A DNA stretch of 64,000 bases from Aeromicrobium sp. A1-2 (GCF_003443875.1 NZ_CP027482.1:372001-436000); one strand, 5' to 3'. Shown: positions 38,124-47,734, counted from the first letter of the stretch. The notes: generated by a model not told the origin, from the sequence alone. A program made the numbers and translations.

Positions 38124-38940
38124 CGGTCTCGTCCTTGGGTCGGAGGATGGTCACAACGACGAGCGCCGCGACCGCGATCAGTGCAAGCAGGAACGACGTT
38201 GCGTACGCCGATCCCTGCTCGAAGTCCTGGTACTTCTCCTCGACGACGAGCGTCGCGGTCTGGGTCTGCTGGGCGATATTGCCGGAGATGACCTTGACCG
38301 CGCCGAATTCTCCGAGCGAGCGGGCCAGGCTCAGCACGACGCCGTAGATCAGGGCCCACTTGATCGAGGGGAGCGTGATCCGGCGGAAGGTCTGGAGGGG
38401 CCCGGCCCCGAGGCTGCGAGCGGCCTGTTCCTGCTCGGTGCCGATCTCCTGCAGGACGGGCACGAGCTCGCGCACGACCAGCGGCAGGCTCACGAAGGCC
38501 GTGGCCAAGATGATGCCCGGCGGGGCGAACGCGATCTGGATGCCGGCGCGGTCGAGCTCGGGTCCGAGCAGGCCATTGGTGCTGCCGTAGGCCAGGAGAA
38601 GCGCGAGCCCCACGACGACGGGCGAAACCGACAACGGCAGATCGATCAGGGCCGACAGGACCCCGCGGCCGGGGGAGTCGTATCGCACCATCAGCAGCGA
38701 GATCCCGACGCCGAATACTGTATTGATCGCGACGGCCCACAGCGCGACGTAGATCGTGAGCTGCAGTGCGAACGTCACCTCGGGGTCGGACAGCGCGCCC
38801 CGGAGGTTGCCCAGCCCGCCGTCGAAGGTTGTGACGACGACGAGTGACACTGGCCAGACGATCAGGAAGAAAAGGTACGCGGCGACAATCGCGCGTCGGA
38901 CGTACGTCCCGGCCGTCGGGGTCGCGATCCGGCTAGCCAC
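38113..38940 (-). CDS. cysW: Sulfate ABC transporter permease CysW
   Basis: A 275-residue, six-helix inner membrane permease with the EAA loop ([20 protein letters not shown]) that contacts Cys[19 protein letters not shown] and [23 protein letters not shown] are typical of CysW. Overlaps cysT by 8 bases and cysA by 11, so all are co-translated. Confidence 0.92.
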   Translation of the reverse strand: MASRIATPTAGTYVRRAIVAAYLFFLIVWPVSLVVVTTFDGGLGNLRGALSDPEVTFALQLTIYVALWAVAINTVFGVGISLLMVRYDSPGRGVLSALIDLPLSVSPVVVGLALLLAYGSTNGLLGPELDRAGIQIAFAPPGIILATAFVSLPLVVRELVPVLQEIGTEQEQAARSLGAGPLQTFRRITLPSIKWALIYGVVLSLARSLGEFGAVKVISGNIAQQTQTATLVVEEKYQDFEQGSAYATSFLLALIAVAALVVVTILRPKDETDGD

Positions 38941-39769
38941 GATGGGCCGCCACCCGGGTCAGGACCTGCAGCAGCACGATCGCCAGCAGCGCGATGACGA
39001 GCAGGATCACCGCGACCGACGCGGCCGCGGCCGCGTCGCCGTTCTCGATGTACGTCAGGATGCGGACCGACGCCACCTCGGTCTGGTTTGGCAGATTGCC
39101 TGACAGCAGCACCAGCGAGCCGTACTCACTGATGCCCCGGGCGAACGAGAGCGCGGCTCCGGCGGTGATGGCAGGGGCGAGCGCTGGCAGAATGATGCGG
39201 CGCAGCGTCGTGGCGCGGCTCGCGCCGAGGGATGCCGCGGCCTCCTCGACATCGAGGTCGAGCTCCATCAGGACGGGCTGCACGGTGCGGATCACGAACG
39301 GCAGCGTCACGAACAGCAGCGCCAGAAAGACCGATCGCCCGGTGCTGGCGACGTTGATGCCGAGCGGGCTGGACGGGCCGTACAGGCTCAGCAGCACCAG
39401 GCCGGCGACGATCGTCGGTAGCGCGAACGGGATGTCGATGATGACCTCGAGCAGTCGCTTGCCGGGGAACGTGTCACGGACGAGCACCCACGCGATCAGT
39501 GTGCCCATCACGACGTTGATCAGCGTGACGTAGGTCGCCTGGGTCACGGTGAGCCGGAGAGCAGCCGCGGTCTGGGGGTCTGTGAGGGTGTCCCGGAAGG
39601 TCTGCCAGCCGCCGTCGACCGATTGGATCACGACGAGGGCCAGCGGGATCAGCACGAGCAGGCTGAACCAGCTCAGCGCGAGGCCCAGGCCGAGGGCCGA
39701 GGTCCGGGTCAGCGAGGAGTGCGTACGGGTGCGCCGCGTGCGCGTCTGCCCGCGGGCGAGCGTCGTCAT
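38933..39769 (-). CDS. cysT: Sulfate ABC transporter permease CysT
   Basis: A 278-residue permease partner of CysW. It has membrane helices from ~26, DIPFALPTIVAGLVLLSLYG, the EAA loop AAASLGASRATTLRRIILPA, and FARGISEYGSLVLLSGNLPN, all typical of CysT. A basic Arg/Thr-rich N-terminus precedes the first helix. ATG 39769 overlaps the cysP stop (ATGA). Confidence 0.92.
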   Translation of the reverse strand: MTTLARGQTRTRRTRTHSSLTRTSALGLGLALSWFSLLVLIPLALVVIQSVDGGWQTFRDTLTDPQTAAALRLTVTQATYVTLINVVMGTLIAWVLVRDTFPGKRLLEVIIDIPFALPTIVAGLVLLSLYGPSSPLGINVASTGRSVFLALLFVTLPFVIRTVQPVLMELDLDVEEAAASLGASRATTLRRIILPALAPAITAGAALSFARGISEYGSLVLLSGNLPNQTEVASVRILTYIENGDAAAAASVAVILLVIALLAIVLLQVLTRVAAHRG

Positions 39770-40803
39770 GACTTCCCGGACTGCGCGACGATCCGGGTGA
39801 TGATGCCGTCGTCGCCGAAGAAGGTCGCATTGGCGGCGTGCCAGCCGCCGAAGGTCTCATCGATCGTGGACAGCTTGTCGATCGCGGGGAACGGATCCCG
39901 GGGGTCGTTCGCGCCCTTGACATCCGAGGTGTCGACTCCGGCGACCGAGGCCAACGGTCGGAAGCCGTGCGCGGCGTAGATGCCCTGACCCGTCGCGCTG
40001 AGCGCGAAGTCCAGGAAGTCCTGTGCTGCTGGGGCAGCGTTCGTTGTCACCGCGCCGGGATTCTCGATCAGCAGGTTGTCGCTCGGGACGAGGTAGTCGA
40101 GTTCCTCGCCACTTTGTCGGGCGAGGATCGCCTCGTTCTCGTACGACAGCAGCACGTCTCCGGTCCCGCTCGTGAATGCCGTGGTCGCGTCGCGCCCGCT
40201 GCCGGGCAACGCGGCGACGTTCGCAAACAGCCTCGTGAGGTACGTGCGTGCGTCGGCCCGGCTGCCGCCGCCTGCGATCACCGACTGATAGGCCGCGAGG
40301 ATGTTCCACCTGGCCGAGCCGGAGGATCCCGGATTGGGCGTCACGACGTCGATGCCCGGCTTGGCGAGGTCGGCGAAGGAGGTGATGTGCAGGGGATTGC
40401 CCTTGCGTACGACGATGGCCACGACCGAGGTGCTGATGATGCCTTGGTTGGTGCCGTCGTTCCAGGTGTCGGCCACGAGTCCTTGGTCGACCAGACGGGT
40501 CACGTCGGGGGTCAGGGAAAAGTGCACGAAGTCGGCCCTGAGCCCGTTGGCCACGGCCCGGCTCTGGTCACCGGAGGCCCCCAACGACTCCCGCCACGCG
40601 ACCTGGTCGCCGGTCTGGCGGTCGGCGAACGCCTTCTCGAGCGCCCTGTCTGCGGCCTTGGGGACCGAGTAGGCGACCAGCGACAGCGTCGTCGACGAGG
40701 TGCCCTGGTCGGTGCTCCCGCTGGTAGGGGCGCACGCGGTCAGGACGGCGACGGCGGCCGAGGTGGCGAGGATCCTGATCGGTCGGGCGCGTCTGGTCAG
40801 CAC
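39766..40803 (-). CDS. cysP: Sulfate-binding lipoprotein of the ABC importer
   Basis: A 345-residue extracytoplasmic binding protein, first gene of the sulfate operon. The signal peptide ends in the lipobox LTAC (about residue 23), so it is lipid-anchored. Mature part has the sulfate-binding family features SYSVPKAAD-type start, RESLGASGDQSRAVANGL, FVHFSLTPDVTRLVDQGLV and VTPNPGSSGSARWNILAAY. The sulfate/thiosulfate distinction cannot be made from sequence. Confidence 0.92.
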   Translation of the reverse strand: MLTRRARPIRILATSAAVAVLTACAPTSGSTDQGTSSTTLSLVAYSVPKAADRALEKAFADRQTGDQVAWRESLGASGDQSRAVANGLRADFVHFSLTPDVTRLVDQGLVADTWNDGTNQGIISTSVVAIVVRKGNPLHITSFADLAKPGIDVVTPNPGSSGSARWNILAAYQSVIAGGGSRADARTYLTRLFANVAALPGSGRDATTAFTSGTGDVLLSYENEAILARQSGEELDYLVPSDNLLIENPGAVTTNAAPAAQDFLDFALSATGQGIYAAHGFRPLASVAGVDTSDVKGANDPRDPFPAIDKLSTIDETFGGWHAANATFFGDDGIITRIVAQSGKS

Positions 40804-41126
40804 GGAGAGCTCCTGGTCGTGGGACGCGAGGCTGACGCGTCGAACCTCAACCTAGGGACGAAATCTGGCCGTGCTTCGAGGTTCCATGATGTGGGACGTG
40901 TGATCGGGCGGTGAGAATTACTGCTTCTCACCCGCTGCCGACAGGGGGCTCGGCCGAGCCTCAACCGAGGTCGCCGTATCGGTCCGCGGAGTCGTTTGAG
41001 CTGCCTCCGAGGGCGTCTCCAGGCCGGAAGCAGGGGGGCTTCTCGTTACGTGGTTCTGACTGGAATCGTCGTGAATAGATCCAGACCTGGCTGTTGTGGC
41101 GGGACACGTCCTCGACTAGAAGCGAA
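40804..41126. promoter_or_regulatory. Intergenic region with dyad upstream of the sulfate operon
   Basis: No gene is seen in these 320 bases. The clearest signal is GGTGAGAA-ttactgc-TTCTCACC (40910-40932), a perfect 8-base inverted repeat about 110 bases before the cysP start; a candidate operator for sulfur-source control. No SAM riboswitch pattern was recognised. The right part (from about 41000) has no clear signal and leads into the gene fragments that follow. Confidence 0.4.
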
Positions 41127-41890
41127 TGTATGTGCGAGGCGCTGCACCGGTCGTCGTCACGAGATCCAGACGCCCTCGCCCGGGCTGCTGCGGTGCTCGA
41201 CTCCATGTCATTGAGCACCTACGACGAGCTGCCCGTGAACGAGCAGATCGCGGCGTGCGAGACGCAACTGCTCGACGATGCGCAGACGATGACCCTCAAG
41301 GGCCTTTCCCGTCGTGCGGACCGGATCACCGACACCTTCGCGCCCGACGACGTCGACGCTCACGAGGACGCGATCCTTGAGAATCGGGAGACCGCGGCGC
41401 GCAGGGCCTCGTACTTCTGGATGGCAGACCGCAAGGACGGCACCTTCAAGGGGGAGTTGGTCATCCCCGAGGCGCAGGCGGCAATGTTGAATAGCTGCTC
41501 GAGGCGATGAACGCTCCTCAGGTCAAGAACCCCGAGGATGATCCTGCTGCCGCGGTCTTCGACGCACGCCCCACCTACGGTCAGCAGCTGGCTGAAGCCT
41601 TCTGCGCCTTCATCGAGCATCTGCCTGGCGACAAGCTTCCCCAGACGGCCGGGGTCGGGGTGACGCTCGCCATCAGCATTGATCTGAAGAGCCTGATCGA
41701 CGGAATCAGGGCCGGCACTCTGTCAACCGGATGCCGGGTCGCCGCCGGCAAGGTGCGGCGGATGGCGTGCGAACAAGGACTGCTGCCGATGGTCTTCAAC
41801 GGGACCTCCCTCCCCCTCGGCTGCGGGCGCAAGGAACGCTGCTTCAACCGTGAGCAGCGTCGAGCGATGGACCAGCGCGACGGCGGCATC
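41127..41890 (+). pseudogene. Truncated, frameshifted DUF222/HNH endonuclease (13E12 family)
   Basis: The first frame gives DUF222 sequence (LPVNEQIAACETQLLDDAQT, LKGLSRRADRITDTF) ending AQAAMLN before a stop at 41508. The match continues in the next frame with LLEAMNAPQVKNPEDDP, YGQQLAEAFCAFIEHLPGDK, then GCGRKERCFNREQRRAMDQR and DGGI at about 41890. The join (aatagctg where aagaagctg is expected for LKKLLEAM) fits loss of one base at about 41495. About 150 N-terminal residues are missing, and the gene stops exactly where the HNH nuclease domain (RDGGC...) should start. Confidence 0.75.
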
Positions 41891-41933
41891 CCGTCGACAC
41901 GTGGTGCGAGGGATACCCCCGCACGACCGACGT

Positions 41934-42089
41934 ATGGCGCTGCGGGACTACGACCCGCAGAAGCGGTTCCTCCAGATCGAGCTGCTCAAGCCGCAGAACT
42001 GGATCAACGGCACCGGCGGCCGGCTCGTCGTGGTGTTCGAGGGTCGGGACGCCGCTGGCAAGGGTGGGACGATCAGTCGGTTCACGGAG
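41934..42089 (+). pseudogene. Fragment of polyphosphate kinase 2 (PPK2)
   Basis: About 52 codons: LRDYDPQKRFLQIELLKPQN, WINGTGGRLVVVFEGRDAAG and KGGTISRFTE, the start of a PPK2 catalytic domain up to and including the Walker A GRDAAGKGG. Everything after is missing: similarity stops at 42089, directly before the purU stop codon. There is no lid or Walker B part, so the fragment cannot be active. It is not in frame with the DUF222 relic next to it. Confidence 0.75.
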
Positions 42090-42935
42090 CTAGTCGAAGA
42101 CCACGGTCCGGGGGCCGTTCATCAGCACCCGCGACTCGGCATGCAGCTGGACGGCGCGCGACAGCGTCTGCGCCTCGACGTCGCGACCGATCCGGGCCAG
42201 GTCGCCGGCGGTCATCCGATGGTCGACCCGCAGGACGCCCTGGTCGATGATCGGGCCCTCGTCCAGGGCCGCGGTGACGTAGTGGGCCGTGGCGCCGATG
42301 AGCTTGACGCCCCGGTCGTGAGCCTGCTGATACGGGCGCGCGCCCTTGAAGCTCGGCAGGAAGCTGTGGTGGATGTTGATGGCCCGGCCCTCGAGCGTGC
42401 GGCACGTGTCGTCGGTGATGATCTGCATGTAGCGCGCGAGCACCACCAGATCGACGTCGAGCTCGTCGACGAGCTCGAGCAGGCGGGCCTCAGCCTTGGC
42501 CTTGTCGTCCACCGGCACGTGATGAAAGGGGACGTCGTACGCACCGGCCAGTCGTTCGAGATCGCGATGGTTGGACACCACGGCGGGGATCTGGATGTTG
42601 AGGCCACCGGCGCTCTGCCGATACAACAGGTCGTTGAGGCAGTGACCCTCGCGCGACACCATGACCAGGGTCCGAGTCGGCGTCTCGGCGGCGACCAACC
42701 GGAATGCCATGTGGTGCTCGTCCGCGAGAATCGCGAACCGCTCGCCGAGCGCAGCGGCCGAGGTCTCGACCGGCATCGTGAAGTGGACCCGCAGGAAGAA
42801 CTCTGCGTCGCTGGTGTCGGAGAACTGTTGGCTGTCAAGGATGTTGCCGCCGGAACCGGCGATCCAGCCGCTCACGGCATAGACCAGCCCGGGTCGGTCA
42901 GGGCAGGACAGGGTCAGGACGAAGGACGAAGGCAC
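42090..42935 (-). CDS. purU: Formyltetrahydrofolate deformylase
   Basis: Hydrolyses 10-formyl-THF to formate and THF, balancing the one-carbon pool. The 281-residue protein has an N-terminal ACT domain (VLTLSCPDRPGLVYAVSGWI) and a C-terminal formyl-transferase-like domain with NIHHSFLPSFKGARPY (catalytic His) and LDEGPIIDQ. GTG 42935 is preceded by TAGAGT 6 bases away. The gene is intact despite the PPK2 fragment abutting its stop codon. Confidence 0.94.
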   Translation of the reverse strand: MPSSFVLTLSCPDRPGLVYAVSGWIAGSGGNILDSQQFSDTSDAEFFLRVHFTMPVETSAAALGERFAILADEHHMAFRLVAAETPTRTLVMVSREGHCLNDLLYRQSAGGLNIQIPAVVSNHRDLERLAGAYDVPFHHVPVDDKAKAEARLLELVDELDVDLVVLARYMQIITDDTCRTLEGRAINIHHSFLPSFKGARPYQQAHDRGVKLIGATAHYVTAALDEGPIIDQGVLRVDHRMTAGDLARIGRDVEAQTLSRAVQLHAESRVLMNGPRTVVFD

Positions 42936-42941
42936 CCGCCC

Positions 42942-42947
42942 ACTCTA
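42942..42947 (-). promoter_or_regulatory. Candidate -10 box, leaderless purU promoter
   Basis: On the minus strand TAGAGT lies 6 bases before GTG 42935. Confidence 0.45.
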
Positions 42948-42975
42948 GATGTGCGCGGGTGTCGTCGGTCCGGTG

Positions 42976-44493
42976 CTACTTGGCGGTGACGGGCGCGGCG
43001 ACGGGTGGGCCCTCGCGACGGCCTTCGTGGGACGGCGCTGCGAAGAACAGCACCGCGACGATGCCGATCGCGAACGCGAAGACCGGCAGCAGCAGCGACT
43101 GGGCCATCGCATCGGCGAACGGCCCCTGGACCTGGGCCGGCATCGGGCCCTTCTGTGAGAAGAAGTCGCCCGAGGAACCGCCGAGCGCGTTGGCCGCCAG
43201 CCGCGCTTCGATGAGCGAGGCGATCGCGGCACTGCCGAGCACCGCGCCAATCTGGCGGGTCGTGTTGTAGACGCCGGCGCCGGCGCCCGCCGAGGCCATC
43301 GGCAGGTTGCGGGTGGCGGTTGCGCTGAGCGGCGCCCACAGGCAGGCGTTGGAGACGCCGAACAGCGCCATCGGCAGCAGCAGCTGCCACACGGGGGTGG
43401 TCGGGGTCAGAATCAGTGACAGCCACAGCATCGCGATCGCCGCAGTGCTGAAGCCCACGAGGGTGATGTTGCGCGGATGCGCCCGGTCGACGAGCTTGCC
43501 GACGAACGGCGAGAGCACCATCAGCACGACGGCCATCGGCACCATGAGGAGCGCGGCCTGCGTGGGGCTCCAGCCGCGTACGCCCTGGGCGTAGAACTGG
43601 ATCGGCAGGGACATCGCGGTGATCGCGAGCGACACCAGGGCGATGCCACCGTTGCCGAGCGAGAAGTTGCGGTCGCGGAACAGTCCGAGCGGCACGAGGG
43701 GCTCGCGCTTGATCCGGCTCTGCCACCAGATGAAGGCCGCGAAGAGCAGGAGTCCCAGCGAGATCAGCAGCGGCACGCTGATGATGCCCGTGATCGTGCC
43801 CCAGTGGTACTTCTCGCCCTCCTGGATGCCGAAGACGATCAGGAACATGCCGAGCCCGCTCAGGGCGACGCCCAGGAGGTCGAAGGTGTGGGGGTGCGTC
43901 TTCAGCACGGGCACGAGTCGGACCGCCACGATGAAGCCGACGATGCCGACCGGGACGTTGATGAAGAAGATCCACTCCCAGCCGAGGCTGTCGACGAGGA
44001 CTCCACCCAGAATCGGGCCGACGAGTGTTGCGACGCCGGCGGTCGCTCCCCACAGGGCCATCGCGCTGCCGCGCTTGGCCGGAGGGAACGTGCGGGTGAT
44101 GACGGCCATGGTCTGGGGCGTGATCAGCGAAGCGCCGATGCCCTGCACGACCCGAGCCACGATCAGCATCTCGATCGAGCCGGTCAGCCCGCACCACAAT
44201 GAGGCCAGGGTGAAGATCGTGAGCCCGACGAGGTAGACCCGCTTGGGCCCGAACTGGTCACCGAGCCGGCCGGTGACCAGAAGGGGCACGGCGTACGCCA
44301 GCAGGTAGGCACTGGTGACCCAGATGACGGCGTTGGCGTCGGCGTTGAGATCGCGAGCGATCGCCGGTGTCGCGACGAACACGATCGTGTTGTCGACCAG
44401 GATCATGAAGAAGCCGATGACCATGGCCCAGAGTGCGGGCCATGGCTTGTAGCCTTCGGGCAGATCGGTCTTCTGGCCTTGGGGGGATGCCAT
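42976..44493 (-). CDS. MFS exporter, DHA2 (EmrB/QacA) family
   Basis: A 505-residue, 14-helix drug:proton antiporter: the N-terminal motif (LVDNTIVFVATPAIARDLNA) resembles the DHA2 D1 motif, with RVVQGIGASLITPQTMAVI (motif C region) and NVPVGIVGFIV. Substrates of such proteins are usually cationic drugs or dyes; here unknown. Transcribed from the 140-base space after the GNAT gene, in which no terminator is clear. Confidence 0.92.
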   Translation of the reverse strand: MASPQGQKTDLPEGYKPWPALWAMVIGFFMILVDNTIVFVATPAIARDLNADANAVIWVTSAYLLAYAVPLLVTGRLGDQFGPKRVYLVGLTIFTLASLWCGLTGSIEMLIVARVVQGIGASLITPQTMAVITRTFPPAKRGSAMALWGATAGVATLVGPILGGVLVDSLGWEWIFFINVPVGIVGFIVAVRLVPVLKTHPHTFDLLGVALSGLGMFLIVFGIQEGEKYHWGTITGIISVPLLISLGLLLFAAFIWWQSRIKREPLVPLGLFRDRNFSLGNGGIALVSLAITAMSLPIQFYAQGVRGWSPTQAALLMVPMAVVLMVLSPFVGKLVDRAHPRNITLVGFSTAAIAMLWLSLILTPTTPVWQLLLPMALFGVSNACLWAPLSATATRNLPMASAGAGAGVYNTTRQIGAVLGSAAIASLIEARLAANALGGSSGDFFSQKGPMPAQVQGPFADAMAQSLLLPVFAFAIGIVAVLFFAAPSHEGRREGPPVAAPVTAK

Positions 44494-44634
44494 GTGTGTT
44501 CCTTGCGTGCAGGGGAATGAAGGCGCGTCAGGTGGCGGAGCGCAACGCCGTGAGCAGCTGGTCGTTCAAGTATGACCCGCAAGATGGTCGTGTCGTGCAA
44601 CCAGTCTGGCGACTAGGGCTGACAGGTCCGTGGT

Positions 44635-45765
44635 TCAGCGCAAGAGCTCGTAGCCGTGCAGGTCGTCGTACGACCCGTCGCCCAGTCGCTCGGCAGCACG
44701 CTGCGTGCCGTAGCGGGTGAATCCCGCGGCCTGCGCGATGGCGTTGCTGGCGGCGTTGTCGGCCGCGGCGTAGAGCACCAGCCGGCGACGATCGAGGCCA
44801 TCGGCGTCGAAGGCATGGCGAACGACCATCTGGGTCGCCTCTGTCATGGCCCCGCGACCACGGGCGGCGGGGTGGGCCCAGTAGCCGATCTCGCCGGCCG
44901 TCGGGTTGACGCCCGCAAGGTCCATGACGGCAATGTTGCCCATCAGCTCGTCGGTCTCGAGGTCGGCGACGGCCCACGTGGCCTTGGCTCCGATCGCCGC
45001 CTGCCACGTGCAGTCCGCGACGTAGCTGCGGGCGACTGCGGGCGTGTAGGGATGGGGTAGCCCGGTGAGGAAGCGCTGGGAGAGCGGATCGCTGCAGGCC
45101 TCGACGATGCGCGGCAGGTCGGCATCGGTGAACGGACGCAGCCGCAGCCGACCGGACTCCAGCACGGGCGACTCGGCCCAGCGGGTCTGCGGCACCGGGA
45201 TGTCACCGAAGCGGATCGATCCGGTCCATGCGTCGAGCACCCGGCCGCGCTCGTGGAGCATCCCTGGGGTGAGGCCGTGCAGCGAGAACCCCGTCTGGTG
45301 GGCGACCCGCAACGAGGCTGTGTTGCCGACGTGCGAGCGCCAGTGGACGATCTCGATGCCGCCCTCGTTGAGCGCCCAGTCGACGGCCAGGCGAACCGCG
45401 CGCGCCATCAGCCCGCGGCCGCGGGCCCACGGGTGCAGAGCGAAGCCGATATCCGCGATGGGGGACTGCCGGACGTCGATGTTGCCGGCGAACCGGGCGC
45501 GACCGGTATCGTCCTCGGCCTCGATCGCCCAGCCGCGATGCGTCCCGTCGTCCCAGCCGCGCGGGATGATGTTGAACGCGAACTGCTCGCTCATCTCGCG
45601 AGTGTGTGGAGTCGGGATCGCGGTCCAGCGGATCATCTCTGCGTCATTGGCCATCTGGAGCATCGAGTCGATGTCGGCCGGGACATGCGCGCGCAGGGTC
45701 ACGACCCCATCGCTCAGGACGGGCACCGTGAGCGGCCACTTCATCCCGACGGGCGGCCTGCTCAC
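44635..45765 (-). CDS. Tandem GNAT acetyltransferase (two domains)
   Basis: A 376-residue protein with two RimJ/RimL-type GNAT domains in one chain. The first runs roughly 10-165 (VTLRAHVPADIDSMLQMAND; the acetyl-CoA loop is LHPWARGRGLMARAV). The second covers 185-376 (LRLRPFTDADLPRIVEACSD; loop AHPAARGRGAMTEATQ). Such proteins acetylate small molecules or N-termini; the substrate is unknown. GTG 45765 overlaps the pheA stop (GTGA). Confidence 0.85.
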   Translation of the reverse strand: MSRPPVGMKWPLTVPVLSDGVVTLRAHVPADIDSMLQMANDAEMIRWTAIPTPHTREMSEQFAFNIIPRGWDDGTHRGWAIEAEDDTGRARFAGNIDVRQSPIADIGFALHPWARGRGLMARAVRLAVDWALNEGGIEIVHWRSHVGNTASLRVAHQTGFSLHGLTPGMLHERGRVLDAWTGSIRFGDIPVPQTRWAESPVLESGRLRLRPFTDADLPRIVEACSDPLSQRFLTGLPHPYTPAVARSYVADCTWQAAIGAKATWAVADLETDELMGNIAVMDLAGVNPTAGEIGYWAHPAARGRGAMTEATQMVVRHAFDADGLDRRRLVLYAAADNAASNAIAQAAGFTRYGTQRAAERLGDGSYDDLHGYELLR

Positions 45766-46610
45766 GGGGCCAACGATCGGAACGGGTCGGCGGGGTACAC
45801 CCCGAGAATCTTGACCTCGGTCGTGAAGAAGGTGAGCTCCTCGAGCGCGCGGGCGAGGCCCGGGTCGTCCGGGTGGCCGTCGACCTCGGCGAGGAACTGG
45901 GTCGCCGTGAACCAGCCGTCGACCATGTAGCTCTCGAGCTTGGTCATGTTGACGCCGTTGGTGGCGAACCCGCCGAGTGCCTTGTAGAGAGCGGCCGGAA
46001 GGTTGCGGACGTTGAAGATGAAGCTCGTGACGGTCGGGCCGTTGCCTGCGGCTGCCCGGGCAGGCTCGGGGGAGAGCACGACGAACCGGGTCGTGTTGTG
46101 GTCCTCATCCTCAATGTCGGTCGCCAGGACGTCGAGCCCGTAGATCTCGGCGGCCAGGGGAGGCGAGATCGCGGCCTGGCTGGGGTCGTTCGCGTCGGCG
46201 ATCTCTCGCGCAGCGCCGGCGGTGTCGCCGGAGATGATCGGGGTGAGCCCGAACCGGCGGATGCTCTTGCGGCACTGGCCGAGAGCGTGCACATGGCTGT
46301 GCACGGTCTTGATCGTGTCGAGGCTCGAGCCCGGCACGCCGAGCAGGCTGAACTGGATCCGCAGGAAGTGCTCGGCGATGATGTGCAACCCCGAGGTCGG
46401 CAGGAAGTGGTGGATGTCGGCGACCCGTCCGGCGATCGAGTTGTCGATCGGGATCATGGCCAGATCGGCGTCACCGCCGGCCACCGCAGCGAAGACGTCC
46501 TCGAACGATGCGCACGCCACGGCTTCCCAGTCGGGATAGTGCTCACGCGCGACGATGTGGGAGTTGGCGCCGGGCTCGCCCTGGTATGCGATCCGGTTCT
46601 GGGTGCTCAC
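45762..46610 (-). CDS. pheA: Prephenate dehydratase
   Basis: Converts prephenate to phenylpyruvate in phenylalanine synthesis. The 282-residue protein has the catalytic TRF motif (HNTTRFVVLSPE) and a C-terminal ACT domain. The regulatory ESRP motif is replaced by ESYM (MTKLESYMVDGWFTATQF), which matches the subfamily I know from alpha-proteobacteria. GTG 46610 begins at the conserved RIAYQGEPGANSH. Middle gene of galK-pheA-GNAT, 20 bases after galK. Confidence 0.93.
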   Translation of the reverse strand: MSTQNRIAYQGEPGANSHIVAREHYPDWEAVACASFEDVFAAVAGGDADLAMIPIDNSIAGRVADIHHFLPTSGLHIIAEHFLRIQFSLLGVPGSSLDTIKTVHSHVHALGQCRKSIRRFGLTPIISGDTAGAAREIADANDPSQAAISPPLAAEIYGLDVLATDIEDEDHNTTRFVVLSPEPARAAAGNGPTVTSFIFNVRNLPAALYKALGGFATNGVNMTKLESYMVDGWFTATQFLAEVDGHPDDPGLARALEELTFFTTEVKILGVYPADPFRSLAP

Positions 46611-46630
46611 GGGTCCAGTCTTCCAGAGAG

Positions 46631-47728
46631 TCAGGTGACGCGGTGTGCGCCGTCGGCTGCGTGGACGACGAAGGTCTGTGGGGGCTTCCACTGGTGCGAC
46701 GCGTAGCGCGCCTCGACGCGTTCGCGCACCGCCGACAGCCGGTCGATCGGGAGCAGGGCGATCGCGCTGCCGCCGAATCCGCCGCCGGTCATCCGGGCGC
46801 CGAGGGCCCCGGCCTCGAGGGCCGCCTCGACCGCGACGTCGAGCTCGGGGCAGCTGACCTGGAAGTCGTCGCGCAGCGAAGCGTGCGAAGCAGTCAGGAT
46901 CGTGCCGAGCTGGGCCCAGGCTCGCCGGTTGATCGCACTGACGGCGCCGCGCACCCGTGCGGTCTCGGTCAGCACATGGCGGGTGCGGGCCTTGAGGGTG
47001 TCGTCGGTCAGCCGGACCGTCGCGTCCAGTGTCGCGTCGCTCAGCCACTCCAGCCCGAGCTCGGCGGCGGCACGCTCGCACTCGTCGCGCCGCGCTGCGT
47101 ACTCGCCGTCGGCCAGGGCGTGGTGCGCGCCGGTGTTGATGACCAGCATGGTCAGCCCGTCCTCTTCCCAGGTCACCGGGACGGTCGTGGTCGTTGGGGG
47201 TGACACCGAGGTGTCCATCAGGACTGCGTGGTCTACCTCGCCGAGGAGCACTGTGAGTTGGTCCATCATGCCGACCGGAGCGCCGGCGAAGTCGGTTTCC
47301 GCGCGTTGCGCCAGCTGGGCGATCCGGGTGCGGTCGAGCCCGAGCCCGAACAGCTCGTTCAACGCTGCGCCGATACCGCAGGTCAGGGCCGCAGACGAAG
47401 ACAGGCCGGCGCCCGATGGCAGGCGCGATTCGACGACGATGTCAGCGCCGGGAATGTCGTGCCCGGCCTGCGTCATGCTCCAGACCATGCCGGCGCCGTA
47501 CGTCGCCCAGCCCTCGACCTCGCCGGGCTGGACGCCGGTCCCGAAGCTCACCTTGGTCGACCCCGGCAGGTCCGACCACAGATTGACGACGGCGTCGTCC
47601 CTGGACCGGACCTTGATCGTCAGGGATCGGTCGATCGCGATCGGCAGGACGGGCCCGCCGTTGTAGTCGAGGTGCTCACCGATCAGGTTCACCCGGCCGG
47701 GGACTTCCCACCGGTGTACGTCAGTCAC
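46631..47728 (-). CDS. galK: Galactokinase
   Basis: Phosphorylates galactose to galactose-1-phosphate (Leloir pathway). The 365-residue GHMP kinase has the galactokinase signature [15 protein letters not shown], the ATP loop [13 protein letters not shown] and motif 3 [14 protein letters not shown] 47728 follows TAGGGT by 6 bases (leaderless). Co-transcribed with pheA and a GNAT gene, an unusual partner set; galE and galT are not in the window. Confidence 0.94.
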   Translation of the reverse strand: MTDVHRWEVPGRVNLIGEHLDYNGGPVLPIAIDRSLTIKVRSRDDAVVNLWSDLPGSTKVSFGTGVQPGEVEGWATYGAGMVWSMTQAGHDIPGADIVVESRLPSGAGLSSSAALTCGIGAALNELFGLGLDRTRIAQLAQRAETDFAGAPVGMMDQLTVLLGEVDHAVLMDTSVSPPTTTTVPVTWEEDGLTMLVINTGAHHALADGEYAARRDECERAAAELGLEWLSDATLDATVRLTDDTLKARTRHVLTETARVRGAVSAINRRAWAQLGTILTASHASLRDDFQVSCPELDVAVEAALEAGALGARMTGGGFGGSAIALLPIDRLSAVRERVEARYASHQWKPPQTFVVHAADGAHRVT

Positions 47729-47734
47729 GGGTCG

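Noticed and set aside
40804..41126. SAM riboswitch ahead of the sulfate operon
   Set aside because: No match to the S-box core was seen; only a simple dyad.
41127..42089. Active mobile element or homing endonuclease (DUF222-HNH)
   Set aside because: The HNH domain is missing, the frame is broken, and there are no flanking repeats.
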